A stretch of DNA of 64,000 nt from assembly GCA_938038785.1 (NCBI GenBank), contig CALHTB010000054.1, positions 1 through 64,000 of the forward strand, given 5' to 3'. The notes below the pieces were generated by a model. It had not been told where the DNA came from. It ran no database searches and saw only the letters and a program-made list of their open reading frames with translations. Numbering within the stretch: position 1 is the first letter of the stretch; every line of letters begins with the position of its first letter. Positions 1 to 9,994 of the stretch are shown here, piece after piece. The position numbers were made by a program, and so were the translations under genes. Source of the DNA: an uncultured Acidimicrobiales bacterium (lineage in GTDB: Bacteria > Actinomycetota > Acidimicrobiia > Acidimicrobiales > SHLQ01).

Positions 1-999
1 AGTGACCGCAATGGCCTGGTAGTCGCCTGCGTTTACACGGCGCCAAACAACATCCCCGGTCGTGGCATCGATGGCACGAAGTGAATTGCCGCCATCGAGT
101 TTCGGACCAGCACCTGCGAGGTAGACCAACGAACCGTCGACGGCGACGTCGATATCCAAAACGCGATGCTGCGCCTGCGGGTTCCACTCGGCGTCGATGC
201 CGTTTGCGTCTGCGATGACAGCCCCCGTTGCAAGGTCGGCTCGGGCCACCCGGTCAACCGTAAGCGCCGCGTCAAACGTTGGAACTCCAGCGCCGTCGAG
301 CACAAAGGGCCCGATCTTGGTGAAGTTACCTGCAAGGTAGAGGTCAGAACCTTCGATGTGCAGGTCATGCACATTGCTATTGGTGTAGGTATCCCAGCCT
401 GCAACAGCGGCGCCGGTGGTGGCATCGAGCTTGGCCACGTGTGGCGATGTGGCACCGTTAAGCGACTCAAACGCGCCGCCTACCCACACGGAAACGCCGT
501 CGGTTGCGAGGGCTTCGACCACCGCATCGGCACTTGGGTTGAACGAAAGGTCAACCTCGCCGGTGATGGCGTCGAGCTTGGCGATACGGCTGCGGAACTC
601 GTTGTTGACCTCGGTGAAGTAGCCGCCAATGTAGAGGTCGTTCCCATCGGGGGAGAGCGCCATTGTGCGCACACCGCGACGGTCGATGTCGCTGGTCGAC
701 ACGATGGTGGGCCGGAAGTTGGGATCAAGCTGACCAGTAACCACATCGAGCGCTGCGAGAAACGCCTGCGGTTCGCCAGCAACATCGGAGAAGTTGCCGC
801 CGATGTAATAGCGGCCATTGGCCTCGATGATGCTGTGGACCGGAGTTGATACCGAAAACGCCGTATCGAGCGAATCGATCTCCGCTGTTGGAGTGGGCGC
901 TGGCGGAGCGACATCGGCGCCAAGTGTTTGGCCCGCGCCAAGTACTGCCAGCAGTGCGACCGCCAGGATCAGTAGTGCGTTGGAGAACAGTCGGTTCAT
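1..999 (-). CDS. Secreted delta-60/beta-propeller repeat protein, C-terminus truncated by window start
   Basis: Reverse-strand reading frame from ATG at 999: MNRLFSNALLILAVALLAVLGAGQTLGAD...YYIGGNFSDVAGEPQAFLAALDVVTGQLDPNFRP..., open to base 1. Missing from ORF track because no stop lies in the window. Clearly paralogous to the ORFs at 1139, 3863 and 9995. Confidence 0.85.
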   Translation of the reverse strand, partial: MNRLFSNALLILAVALLAVLGAGQTLGADVAPPAPTPTAEIDSLDTAFSVSTPVHSIIEANGRYYIGGNFSDVAGEPQAFLAALDVVTGQLDPNFRPTIVSTSDIDRRGVRTMALSPDGNDLYIGGYFTEVNNEFRSRIAKLDAITGEVDLSFNPSADAVVEALATDGVSVWVGGAFESLNGATSPHVAKLDATTGAAVAGWDTYTNSNVHDLHIEGSDLYLAGNFTKIGPFVLDGAGVPTFDAALTVDRVARADLATGAVIADANGIDAEWNPQAQHRVLDIDVAVDGSLVYLAGAGPKLDGGNSLRAIDATTGDVVWRRVNAGDYQAIAVT

Positions 1000-1138
1000 C
1001 GTTATGCCGAGTTTTCGGTAGGAGGGTCCGCCGCTATCTGCGCTCAAAAAGCACAGCAAATGTAGTGATAGAGACGTGCCGCCAGAGTACCTCTACGGGG
1101 TCATTGGTCATAGGGGCAAGCGACCTGGGTCGCTTGGT

Positions 1139-3766
1139 TTAGTTGACCGTGATGGTGGGTTGGGGGTTGACGGTGTAGTTCGCCCGGTTGTTGGCGTCGT
1201 CCCATGCCCACAGCAGGACCTTGTAGGTGCCTGCTGGGCTGAGGTTGACGTTGGGGAGCGTCCAGGTGTTGCCGTCGAGGGTGGCAGCATTCCATGACCA
1301 GGCAGATACCCAGCTGGTGCCGTTCCAGTATTGGCCGGTCTGCTGGTTACGTACGAGCACGCGTACTCGGTCTACGCCTGAACCAGCGTCGGTGACTCCA
1401 CCGTTGAGGTCGACAGGGCCAGTTGACTGGTTGGTTCCGGTTGTGAACGTGACGACTGGTGGGGTGGTGTCGTTGCCGGAAACAGTGATTGTGGTTATGG
1501 GGGTGGCTGGTGGGGCTGCTCGGTTGCCGTCGTTGTCCCATGCCCAGAGCGTGACTGAGTAGGTGCCGGTTAGGTTGAGGTTGACGTCGTCGAGGGTCCA
1601 GGTGTTGCCGTTGAGGGTGGCGAGGTTCCAGGACCATGGCGAGACCCAGCTGGTGCCGTTCCAGTATTGGCCGGTCTGCTGGTTACGTACGAGTACGCGT
1701 ACTCGGTCTACGCCGGAGATGTCGTCGGTGACACCACCACCAAGATCAGTGACGCCGGTGGATAGCGATGTTTGGCTCGTGAACGTGATGTTCGGAGGCG
1801 TGGTGTCGTTCTGGCCGGCCGGAATGGTGATCGACGTTGGGGTGCATGGCACGTCAACGTTGCTGCCGCCTGGGTTCCAGCGCACGGCGTAGCTGTAGGT
1901 GCTGCCCGTCGTGACGGTGGTGTCGGTGTGCGAGCCGGAGTCTGGAGCGCCAGTTGCAAGCCACGAGCCGTTGCGTCGAAGCTGCACGTTGCCAACGTTC
2001 GCAAAGTCGCTCCACGAGATCACGGGGTTGTCGTTGGCGTCGAGTGCCACCGAACACGCGGCTGCGCCTGCGATTCGGAACGGCGAGACCAGAACGGGAG
2101 AGGTGGTCTGGCCCACCTGATCCTTGGCGAACGTACGAATCTCGTACTCACCAGGAGTGAGGGTGGTGCCGAGGTTGACTGTCCAGTCAGCAGTGCCAAG
2201 GCCCGTCGACGTGAGCGTCACGGGCGCATCGGCTTGGGTTGGGCCAAACGAAGATCCGTTTGGCTGCAACCACTGATTTGTAGTGAGGTTCTTCAAACGA
2301 ACCGTTACGTCAGCGACAATGCGATCGTCTTCTGCGGTTCCTTCGAGGGCTGACAGCGAGGTGAGGATGGCGCCGCTAGCGGGTGAATCAACCGTGATGG
2401 TTGGCGCAGTGGTATCGGCGGGAACTCCGAAGTCGAAGAACCCAGAACGTCCAACGAGTTGCTGGTTGAAACGGTTGTTGTCGTGGCCAGCGAGAATGCC
2501 GCGATCAATAACCGTGAGGTCAAAGACAGCGAGGTTGTTATTGCTGCCCGGGTCCCAGCTCAGCGCTTGGCCGTTATTGGGGTTCAATGCAGCCATCTGG
2601 CTACGGAACACTGCGTCGTTCGGGAAGATAACGCTTGGGTTCACCCCGGCATTTGGGTTGTTGACGTCACACACGTTCGCGGTTCCGTTGCCCGGAGGGT
2701 GGGTGATCCCACCAGGAGGGGCGGGGTTAAGTGGTGCTGCGCAGAAGTGTCCTCCGACATACACCGCAACATCGGTGACCGCCAGCGAGAAGACGCTGGA
2801 ATACATGCGGGCAGCCCACGTGTAATTGATCGTGCCGGTACCGCCGGTGCTATAGCGCAGCACCGAATCACAGTTTGGTGGGCGGTCAGCACCCTGCCCA
2901 CCAATGACGATGTAGGAGTTGTCTGGAGAGATAGCAATGTCGCGCAATGCCTCCAGGCAAAGCGCGGCGCCCTGTTGGGCCGACCACGGAATCGACCAGT
3001 TGGCCAACGTTGCAGTGGCTCCCGAGACGTCGAACTTCGCGACTGCTTCACGGGTAGCCCCGTTGATCTGGGTGCCGAAGTGCAAGCCAAATACGGTGTT
3101 GCCGTCGCTGGTTGCCACGATGCCTCGGGCGAATTCGCCGGTGTTCACCGAATTGTTCACGTTCATAACGAAACCAGGGTCGACAATGCCGCTGTTGATG
3201 TCGACCGCAGCGAACCCTTGCCGCGGCTGGCCGCCAACGGTGACAAAGTTGCCTGCCATGTACACGTGGGTGTTGGTTACCGCCATCGAACGAACTATCG
3301 CGTTCGCCGAGCCTTGGAATGTGGTGTCGAGGGTGCCGTCAGCGCTGAGCTTGGCGATACGCGAGGGGAACTTGTCATCCCACTTCCAGAACCGGCCACT
3401 GGCATAGACAGCATCGCCCGCGGGGTTGGTTTGGAGGTCAAAGACAGCGTTGTTAAGCACCGGCCGAAAGTTCTCGTCGAGAACACCGGTGTCGATGTCG
3501 TAGGCGAAGATGTACGGCTGGGTTATGACCGAACCGTCAGGTCTTTCGACCTGTTGGAAGTCGCCACCGACGAAAATGCGATCGCCGATTTGGGTGTGCG
3601 CCCAGACAGTGCCATCGAGCACCACCGGGACATCACGTCTCGGTTGTTCGACTGCGAGCTGACCGTGGTTGGCTGCTTCAGCAGAGGTGTTGGCGATGAA
3701 GGCGACAAGCACCAACACCATGAGTGAGAGGAGGCCGCCCGCCGCGACACGCTTTGCTACGTGCAT
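1139..3766 (-). CDS. Secreted beta-propeller (delta-60 repeat) protein with C-terminal Ig/FN3-like repeats
   Basis: 875 aa, signal peptide, repeated 'GGxF..V.G...R..LAA.D..TG..D..F.P' blades; two C-terminal 'SGVDRVRVLVRNQQTGQYWNGTSWVS.WSWN.ATL.GNTWT' repeats. Confidence 0.85.
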   Translation of the reverse strand: MHVAKRVAAGGLLSLMVLVLVAFIANTSAEAANHGQLAVEQPRRDVPVVLDGTVWAHTQIGDRIFVGGDFQQVERPDGSVITQPYIFAYDIDTGVLDENFRPVLNNAVFDLQTNPAGDAVYASGRFWKWDDKFPSRIAKLSADGTLDTTFQGSANAIVRSMAVTNTHVYMAGNFVTVGGQPRQGFAAVDINSGIVDPGFVMNVNNSVNTGEFARGIVATSDGNTVFGLHFGTQINGATREAVAKFDVSGATATLANWSIPWSAQQGAALCLEALRDIAISPDNSYIVIGGQGADRPPNCDSVLRYSTGGTGTINYTWAARMYSSVFSLAVTDVAVYVGGHFCAAPLNPAPPGGITHPPGNGTANVCDVNNPNAGVNPSVIFPNDAVFRSQMAALNPNNGQALSWDPGSNNNLAVFDLTVIDRGILAGHDNNRFNQQLVGRSGFFDFGVPADTTAPTITVDSPASGAILTSLSALEGTAEDDRIVADVTVRLKNLTTNQWLQPNGSSFGPTQADAPVTLTSTGLGTADWTVNLGTTLTPGEYEIRTFAKDQVGQTTSPVLVSPFRIAGAAACSVALDANDNPVISWSDFANVGNVQLRRNGSWLATGAPDSGSHTDTTVTTGSTYSYAVRWNPGGSNVDVPCTPTSITIPAGQNDTTPPNITFTSQTSLSTGVTDLGGGVTDDISGVDRVRVLVRNQQTGQYWNGTSWVSPWSWNLATLNGNTWTLDDVNLNLTGTYSVTLWAWDNDGNRAAPPATPITTITVSGNDTTPPVVTFTTGTNQSTGPVDLNGGVTDAGSGVDRVRVLVRNQQTGQYWNGTSWVSAWSWNAATLDGNTWTLPNVNLSPAGTYKVLLWAWDDANNRANYTVNPQPTITVN

Positions 3767-3862
3767 ACATCCAAACTACCATGCCGGGCACTCTTGGGCC
3801 GCTAAAGCCAGGGTTACACCACTCTTAGGAGTTTCGTGTGAAGTGGTTAACTTCTGGTCGTT

Positions 3863-6800
3863 CTAACCGACGGCGAGCGTCGGCCGGGGGTTGATCGCAA
3901 AGTCGGCGAGATTGTTTTGGTTGTCCCACGCCCAGAGGAGCACCGTGTAGGTGCCTGCGGGGTTGAGGTTGACGTTGGGGACGGTCCAGGTGTTGCCGTT
4001 GAGGGTGGCGAGGTTCCAGGACCATGCCGAGACCCAGCTGGTGCCGTTCCAGTATTGACCGGTCTGCTGGTTACGTACCAGCACCCGGACGCGGTCGACG
4101 CCGGAACCAGCGTCGGTGACCCCACCATTCAGGTCAACCAGTCCAGTTGGCTGGTTGGTTCCTGTGGTGAAGGTGACGACCGGTGGGGTGGTGTCTGCAG
4201 CTTGGGCGGTGGTGACGGTGATGGTGGGTCGTGGGTTGTTTTGCCAGGTGGCTTGGTTGTTTTGGTTGTCCCAGGCCCAGTGGAGGACTTGGTAGGTGCC
4301 TGTTGGGTTGAGGTTGACGTTGGGGACGGTCCAGGTGTTGCCGTTGAGGGTGGCGAGGTTCCAGGACCATGCCGACACCCAGCTGGTGCCGTTCCAGTAG
4401 TTGCCGGTTTGTTGGTTGCGTACGAGCACGCGGACGCGGTCTACGCCGGAGATGTCGTCGGTGACGCCTCCGGTGAGGTCGGTGGTGCCTGCGGTTTGGT
4501 TGGTTGCGGTGGTGAAGGTGACGACGGGTGGGGTGGTGTCTGCGGCTTGGGCAGCGGTGATCGTGAAGTTTCGTGCTGGCCGGTTGTCGTCCCAGGTTTG
4601 GATGTTGCCCGCGTTGTCGGTGGCGTAGGTGACGACGCCATAGGTGGCGGCAACGAGTGGGACATTGCTGTAGGTCCAGTTGGTTGTTCCTGTTGCTAGG
4701 AGCCAGGTGTTTGAGTTGGTGATCCAGGCTGTGCCGTTCCAGTAGGTGTTGTTGTCGCGGTTACGGATTCGTATGCGAACGTTGGCAACACCCGAGCCGG
4801 TGTCAGCTGCGGTTCCGGTGAACGTGAACGAACCAGCAGTAGTCGCCGTGATCGGATCGATCGTCGACGACGGCGGAGTCGAATCGCCAATGACCGCAGC
4901 CCCAGCTCGCAGGGCAACAGACCAGCCTTGAGCAGTCATCGTGTGATACTCGGCCACCGCAACCCTCGACCTGCTCGTCGAGGTTTGCGCCACCGGGTTC
5001 AGCGCCAGCGTGGCGTTGACGCGTGAGTTGCCGGTGCCAATCGATTCGGAAAGCACTACGAGCTCGTCCTCGGCAAACAGCTCGGTGCTTTGCGAGGCGC
5101 GTTCGGCCCAGTAATGCACCACCGTGGCTTGGCCGCCGAACGACAGGGCAGGTGCCACATGCTGGCCCTGACGCAGGTTGGCCGTTGCTTGTGAGTCGAT
5201 GGCGGCGATTGGGTTGGTTCCGTTGACGCCACGGAAAACCGAAACGGTCAGGTCGCCTCGAGTGGGGGTGTTCAGCTGGAATGTGCGGTTGGTGCCGACA
5301 TCGGTGGCGGTCAACGACTTCCACCACACCAGGGTGCGCAAGTTGCCGTCGACCTCATTGCCCACTGCGGTCCATCCGGTTGGTGGGGTAGCGGTGGTGG
5401 TGTTGGTGTTCAACGACAAGAAGGCAATTGCGACATCGCCCGCTTGGGCCGTGGTGGGGATTGGTGCAGCGAACTGGTTGTTAAAGCCGGAAACAGCGAC
5501 CGTGTCGACCGGACGGATCGGAAGCCCACCATTACCAACGGCCACCTTTTCGGTGCGCGACGCCGAAGCACCTGCGTTGTCGGTCACCGTGAGGGTGACG
5601 TCGTGGGTGGTGTTGTTGGCGAGGAAACCAGAAGCGTTGACGCCGCTGGCCGTCTGGCCGTTGCCGAACACCCAGGCGTAGCTGGCAATCGAACCGTTGT
5701 CGAGGCTGGCCGAGGCATCAAAGTTGCAGGACGTTCCAGCACAGTCGACGGTGAAAAGTGGCTCGGGGGCCTTGTTTCCAAGATTGCCATGGCCCGGGAA
5801 CACCACAAAGTGTGGCGTGAAAGCGCCAGCTTGCTGGCCAGGAGTTCCCGTTGGGTTAAAGACGTTGCGGAAGTCGCCTCCCACGAGCAGGCCGCTTGGG
5901 CCCGAGCTCAGCTCCCACACGCCGTCGGTCGAGTCGAGGTTCGGGTCCCACGGGTTCAGTGCCCCGCTTGCGGCGCTGACGGAGTAGAGCTTGTTGCGAC
6001 GAACCGCGTTCGCGTTGTTGGGGCTTTCGACATAGCCGTTGGCTGGGAACGCCGGGTTTGCTGTTCCATCGGTTTTGAACGCAGGAACGGTGAAGGTGAA
6101 GTTTCCGTGGGTGCCGGCGTAGACGGTGGAGTTCGTGGCCTCAACAGCTTGAATGTCGCCCGCGTTGATGCGCTGCCACAAGGTCGAGCCGGTGGTGCTG
6201 TACGCCCGAAGCGCATTGCCGCCTTGGGGCGCGTTGCTTGCGCTTCCCGCCGTCGCAACGATGACTTTTGAACCGTCGGGGGTGACGCTTAGTGCCAATA
6301 CCTTGTGAGTTTCGGGGTGTGCGGGCGCCCACGACGGCAACACCGTTCCATTGGATGCGTTGAGCGGAACCAGCTTTTGGCCGGTCGTGCCAGCGATGTT
6401 GTTGAAGTTGCCGCCGACCCACAACGTTGCACCCCGCAGCTCGATATCGAGCACGGTTCCATCAGCGTTGAAGCCAACCCATGCCGGATTCACCGCACCG
6501 GTCGAGGCGCTCAGGCGAGCCAACCTCTTAGCGGCCTGGCCGCCGACGTTGTTGAACTTGCCGCCGATCCACACCGAGTTTCCATCTGTCGCAATGGTTT
6601 CGACCACGGCGTCGGCGTTTGCGGTGAAGGCGGGGTCAACCGCGCCGGTTCGCGCGTCGAGCTTTGCCACACGGCTCTTCGCCACACCATCGATTTGCAA
6701 GAAGCGACCGGCAACATACAGGTCGTTTCCGTCGGGGGAGAGGGCAAGCGCGGTGACCATTCGGTCGCTTCCCGAAAGCACCGGGCGGAACGTTGGGTCG

Positions 6801-7132
6801 AGTTGGCCCGTGGCCACATCGATTGCCGCCAAACCCCGTTGGGTCTTGCCGCCAACCTCGATGAACTTACCGCCAACGTAGTAGCGGCCATGGGCCTCGA
6901 TCATTGCGTACACAGGCGACTGATCAGCCGTGGTGATGTCAGTGTCTGGCGGTGGTTCAGTGGGGTCGATGGCAACCGTGGGCAGAACCGATGTCGGAGG
7001 GTTGTTCGCGCTAGACGCCGACCTGTCCACGAGAAGCGCAAGTGCAATCGCAACAAGCGCGAATGCGAGGAACATAGTGCTCCGCCGGAAGGAACGTGCC
7101 ATGTGAGGGGTCTCCATAGATTTGCCCACCAT
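3863..7132 (-). CDS. Secreted beta-propeller protein with PKD domain and C-terminal Ig-like repeats
   Basis: 1089 aa; propeller repeats, PKD-type segment (FDASASLDNGSIASYAWVFGNGQTASG), three C-terminal repeats. MARSFRR at 7102 is a likely alternative start. Confidence 0.85.
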   Translation of the reverse strand: MVGKSMETPHMARSFRRSTMFLAFALVAIALALLVDRSASSANNPPTSVLPTVAIDPTEPPPDTDITTADQSPVYAMIEAHGRYYVGGKFIEVGGKTQRGLAAIDVATGQLDPTFRPVLSGSDRMVTALALSPDGNDLYVAGRFLQIDGVAKSRVAKLDARTGAVDPAFTANADAVVETIATDGNSVWIGGKFNNVGGQAAKRLARLSASTGAVNPAWVGFNADGTVLDIELRGATLWVGGNFNNIAGTTGQKLVPLNASNGTVLPSWAPAHPETHKVLALSVTPDGSKVIVATAGSASNAPQGGNALRAYSTTGSTLWQRINAGDIQAVEATNSTVYAGTHGNFTFTVPAFKTDGTANPAFPANGYVESPNNANAVRRNKLYSVSAASGALNPWDPNLDSTDGVWELSSGPSGLLVGGDFRNVFNPTGTPGQQAGAFTPHFVVFPGHGNLGNKAPEPLFTVDCAGTSCNFDASASLDNGSIASYAWVFGNGQTASGVNASGFLANNTTHDVTLTVTDNAGASASRTEKVAVGNGGLPIRPVDTVAVSGFNNQFAAPIPTTAQAGDVAIAFLSLNTNTTTATPPTGWTAVGNEVDGNLRTLVWWKSLTATDVGTNRTFQLNTPTRGDLTVSVFRGVNGTNPIAAIDSQATANLRQGQHVAPALSFGGQATVVHYWAERASQSTELFAEDELVVLSESIGTGNSRVNATLALNPVAQTSTSRSRVAVAEYHTMTAQGWSVALRAGAAVIGDSTPPSSTIDPITATTAGSFTFTGTAADTGSGVANVRIRIRNRDNNTYWNGTAWITNSNTWLLATGTTNWTYSNVPLVAATYGVVTYATDNAGNIQTWDDNRPARNFTITAAQAADTTPPVVTFTTATNQTAGTTDLTGGVTDDISGVDRVRVLVRNQQTGNYWNGTSWVSAWSWNLATLNGNTWTVPNVNLNPTGTYQVLHWAWDNQNNQATWQNNPRPTITVTTAQAADTTPPVVTFTTGTNQPTGLVDLNGGVTDAGSGVDRVRVLVRNQQTGQYWNGTSWVSAWSWNLATLNGNTWTVPNVNLNPAGTYTVLLWAWDNQNNLADFAINPRPTLAVG

Positions 7133-7318
7133 ACGTATCCGCCGAGGTGGATCTTAGGCGTTTTCCGACCCTATCCGGAATATTCATTGGGTCGATTGTC
7201 ACATTCGGCGCGTAAACCCCAGAGTTAGTGTGAGACCGCGGCTTGGCTCCGGCCATCCCGTTCCGAGTGCTCACAGCTATCATGTGGGCTAGAACCAGCG
7301 GTTCGAAAGGGTGTCCAC

Positions 7319-8722
7319 ATGAGCACAGCAGATATAGGCGTCGATCTAAGCAAGTACGAGCTTGGGTGGTCCGACGCGGAGGACTACATCTACAAGCCCA
7401 AAAAGGGCCTCAACACCGACATCATCAACGAGATGTCGTGGATGAAGGGCGAGCCCGCCTGGATGCGCGACTTCCGCCTCAAGTCGTACAGCCGCTTCGA
7501 AAAGCGCGCCATGCCTAAGTGGGGCGGCGACATGTCCGAAATCTACTTCGACGACATCTTCTATTACATCAAGCCCACCGAATCGGTGAAGGACGACTGG
7601 GACGACATCCCTCAGGCCATCAAGGACACCTACGAAAAGCTGGGCATCCCCGAGGCCGAGCGCAAGTACCTCGCCGGCGTCACCGCGCAATATGAGTCGG
7701 AGGTGGTGTACCACCGCAACCGGGAAGACCTCGAAGAGCTCGGTGTCATCTTCTGCGACATGGACACCGCGCTGCGCGAACACCCCGAGCTCGTCAAGGA
7801 ATACTTCGGCACGGTTATCCCGCCGAACGACAACAAGTTCAGCTCTCTCAACTCGGCCGTGTGGTCGGGCGGCAGCTTCATCTACGTCCCGCCGGGCGTT
7901 CACGTCGACCAGCCGCTGCAGGCCTACTTCCGCATCAACGCCGAGAACATGGGTCAGTTCGAACGCACGCTCATCATTGCTGACGAAGGTTCGTCGGTGC
8001 ACTACATCGAGGGCTGCTCGGCTCCGGTGTACACCTCTGACTCGCTGCACTCAGCCGTCGTCGAGATCATCGTGAAGGAAAGCGCACGAGTCACCTACAC
8101 GACCATCCAGAACTGGTCGAACAACGTGTTCAACCTGGTTACCAAGCGGGCCAAGGTGTACGCCGAAGGCCACATGGAATGGATCGACGGCAACATCGGC
8201 AGCCGCCTCACCATGAAGTACCCAGCCGTTGTTATGGTCGGCCCGAAGGCCTCGGGTGAGGTTCTCTCGGTTGCCTACGCCGGCAACGGTCAGCACCAGG
8301 ACGCTGGCGCCAAGATGGTGCACGCCGCCCCCGAAACCACGTCGAAGATCGTGTCGAAGTCCATCAGCTCTGACGGCGGGCGAACCAGCTACCGCGGTCT
8401 TGTGCACGTCGACGAAGATGCCTACGGCTGCAAGAGCCACGTGCAGTGCGACGCGCTCATCCTCGACGAAGACTCGATCAGCGACACCTATCCCTACATG
8501 GAGATTGGTTCACGCGACGCCATCATTGGACACGAAGCCACCGTGTCGAAGGTTGCCGACGAGCAGCTGTTCTATTTGATGAGCCGAGGCCTCTCCGAAG
8601 AGCAGGCCATGGGCATGATCGTCAACGGCTTCATCGAGCCAATCACCCGCACGCTTCCAATGGAATACGCGGTCGAGTGGAGCCGCCTTATCGAGCTCCA
8701 AATGGAAGGCTCAGTCGGCTAG
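7319..8722 (+). CDS. sufB: Fe-S cluster assembly protein SufB
   Basis: 467 aa with SufB hallmarks ([48 protein letters not shown]). Confidence 0.95.
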   Translation: MSTADIGVDLSKYELGWSDAEDYIYKPKKGLNTDIINEMSWMKGEPAWMRDFRLKSYSRFEKRAMPKWGGDMSEIYFDDIFYYIKPTESVKDDWDDIPQAIKDTYEKLGIPEAERKYLAGVTAQYESEVVYHRNREDLEELGVIFCDMDTALREHPELVKEYFGTVIPPNDNKFSSLNSAVWSGGSFIYVPPGVHVDQPLQAYFRINAENMGQFERTLIIADEGSSVHYIEGCSAPVYTSDSLHSAVVEIIVKESARVTYTTIQNWSNNVFNLVTKRAKVYAEGHMEWIDGNIGSRLTMKYPAVVMVGPKASGEVLSVAYAGNGQHQDAGAKMVHAAPETTSKIVSKSISSDGGRTSYRGLVHVDEDAYGCKSHVQCDALILDEDSISDTYPYMEIGSRDAIIGHEATVSKVADEQLFYLMSRGLSEEQAMGMIVNGFIEPITRTLPMEYAVEWSRLIELQMEGSVG

Positions 8723-8908
8723 CGCGTCCAGCCTCGTCCACAGGCCCGAACGGCCACAAATAGCCACGAACCTCACGTCAGAGTGAGATTCGTCAGAGTG
8801 AGATTCGACGAGGCGAAGTTCTCGCATAGCGGTCTCACAAAATCTGCACTTACGCTGCCCACTTTTGGGGTATAGGATTCTCGCAATCAGACTTCTAGCG
8901 GGAGGGGT

Positions 8909-9376
8909 GTGGCAATGGCGGTAGCGGATCGTCGGTGTCGAACGAACGAAATTTTGCAGCGACATGGATATGCCCAGCAGCGGATAACCGGCGGGCTTCC
9001 GGTGTCGTCGGTGGCCCAGGCGGCCAGCCTTGAAGGTTTGGCGTGCGAGACCGTGCGGTTGCTTCGCGAGAACAAGACCATGTGCGTGCGCGAAGAACGG
9101 GCCTGTATTCGAGCGTTGCTCGGAGATGAAGGCGACATCATCGACGTCGGATACACCGATGCGAAAGCCGAGATTGACAGGGTCGTGCAGATCCTGATGA
9201 ACGACCGGGCTGAGCTACGGGTGTTACGGCAGAGGCTCAGCACGCCCTCTCGCCCACGGTCGATTCCAGCGCCGAACTCCACGCTTGTCGACTACGTCCA
9301 GCGGTTGGCCAAGCTGTACCGTGACGGTCTATTGAACGCCGATGAGTTTGCTGCGGCCAAGGCTCGCCTGCTGTAA
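8909..9376 (+). CDS. SHOCT-domain protein
   Basis: 155 aa; C-terminal SHOCT-like 'LVDYVQRLAKLYRDGLLNADEFAAAKARLL'. Confidence 0.65.
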   Translation: MAMAVADRRCRTNEILQRHGYAQQRITGGLPVSSVAQAASLEGLACETVRLLRENKTMCVREERACIRALLGDEGDIIDVGYTDAKAEIDRVVQILMNDRAELRVLRQRLSTPSRPRSIPAPNSTLVDYVQRLAKLYRDGLLNADEFAAAKARLL

Positions 9377-9477
9377 CGACACGAGCACGTGACGGTTATC
9401 TCCTCGTGTGATGACCTCAAGAGGTGCGAATAGAGTTAGCGTCGGCTCCTACTCGATGGTGGACAAGGTGTTGAACA

Positions 9478-9978
9478 ATGGCAGCAGCGTTGCTCCAGCG
9501 ACGAACAACGGAAATCCTCGACAGCTATCGCGCTGGCTGCGATGAGATCACCGGCGAGCTCGACGGCTCGCTTCTCCCTGAGCAGTTCGCCCGTTTTGAT
9601 GGCCTAGCCCGACACACCATTCGGCTGCTGCGCGAGGCTAAGACCGAATGTGTTCGCGAAGAAGCCGGCGCGGCCGAACGAATTCTGGGCCACGAATCCA
9701 CCGGGCAGCCGCTAGACCTTGGATACTCCGCGGTGAAGCTCGAGATCGATCTTGCTATCGACGAAGTGCTCTCCGACAAGATGCGATTCCGTCCAGCCGA
9801 CGAGGAGCCCGACGCCCCCGCCCCTGCGCCTAGAGAGCGGTACGTCGAAGACTCTCGTGACTCTGGACGCCGCCTAATCGACCGGCTCGAGCAGCTCGCT
9901 GAACTTCACCGCTCTGGGGTGCTAACCGACGACGAGTTCGCCGTCGCCAAGGGAGCGATCCTCGTCGAGGACTCCTAA
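9478..9978 (+). CDS. SHOCT-domain protein, paralog of preceding gene
   Basis: 166 aa; C-terminal 'LIDRLEQLAELHRSGVLTDDEFAVAKGAIL'; N-terminal half matches the previous ORF (T.RLLRE.KT.CVREE...). Confidence 0.7.
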   Translation: MAAALLQRRTTEILDSYRAGCDEITGELDGSLLPEQFARFDGLARHTIRLLREAKTECVREEAGAAERILGHESTGQPLDLGYSAVKLEIDLAIDEVLSDKMRFRPADEEPDAPAPAPRERYVEDSRDSGRRLIDRLEQLAELHRSGVLTDDEFAVAKGAILVEDS

Positions 9979-9994
9979 CTCAGCTATCGGTGGG

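Noticed and set aside
166-849. Plus-strand ORF 166-849 and similar plus-strand ORFs over 1-13 kb (e.g. 2459-3727, 6305-7228)
   Set aside because: Antisense to strongly supported beta-propeller CDSs; GC-rich shadow frames with no recognisable domains.
8777-8806. Two tandem copies of GTCAGAGTGAGATTC
   Set aside because: Only two 15-bp copies after sufB, no hairpin or associated gene; probably a local duplication.
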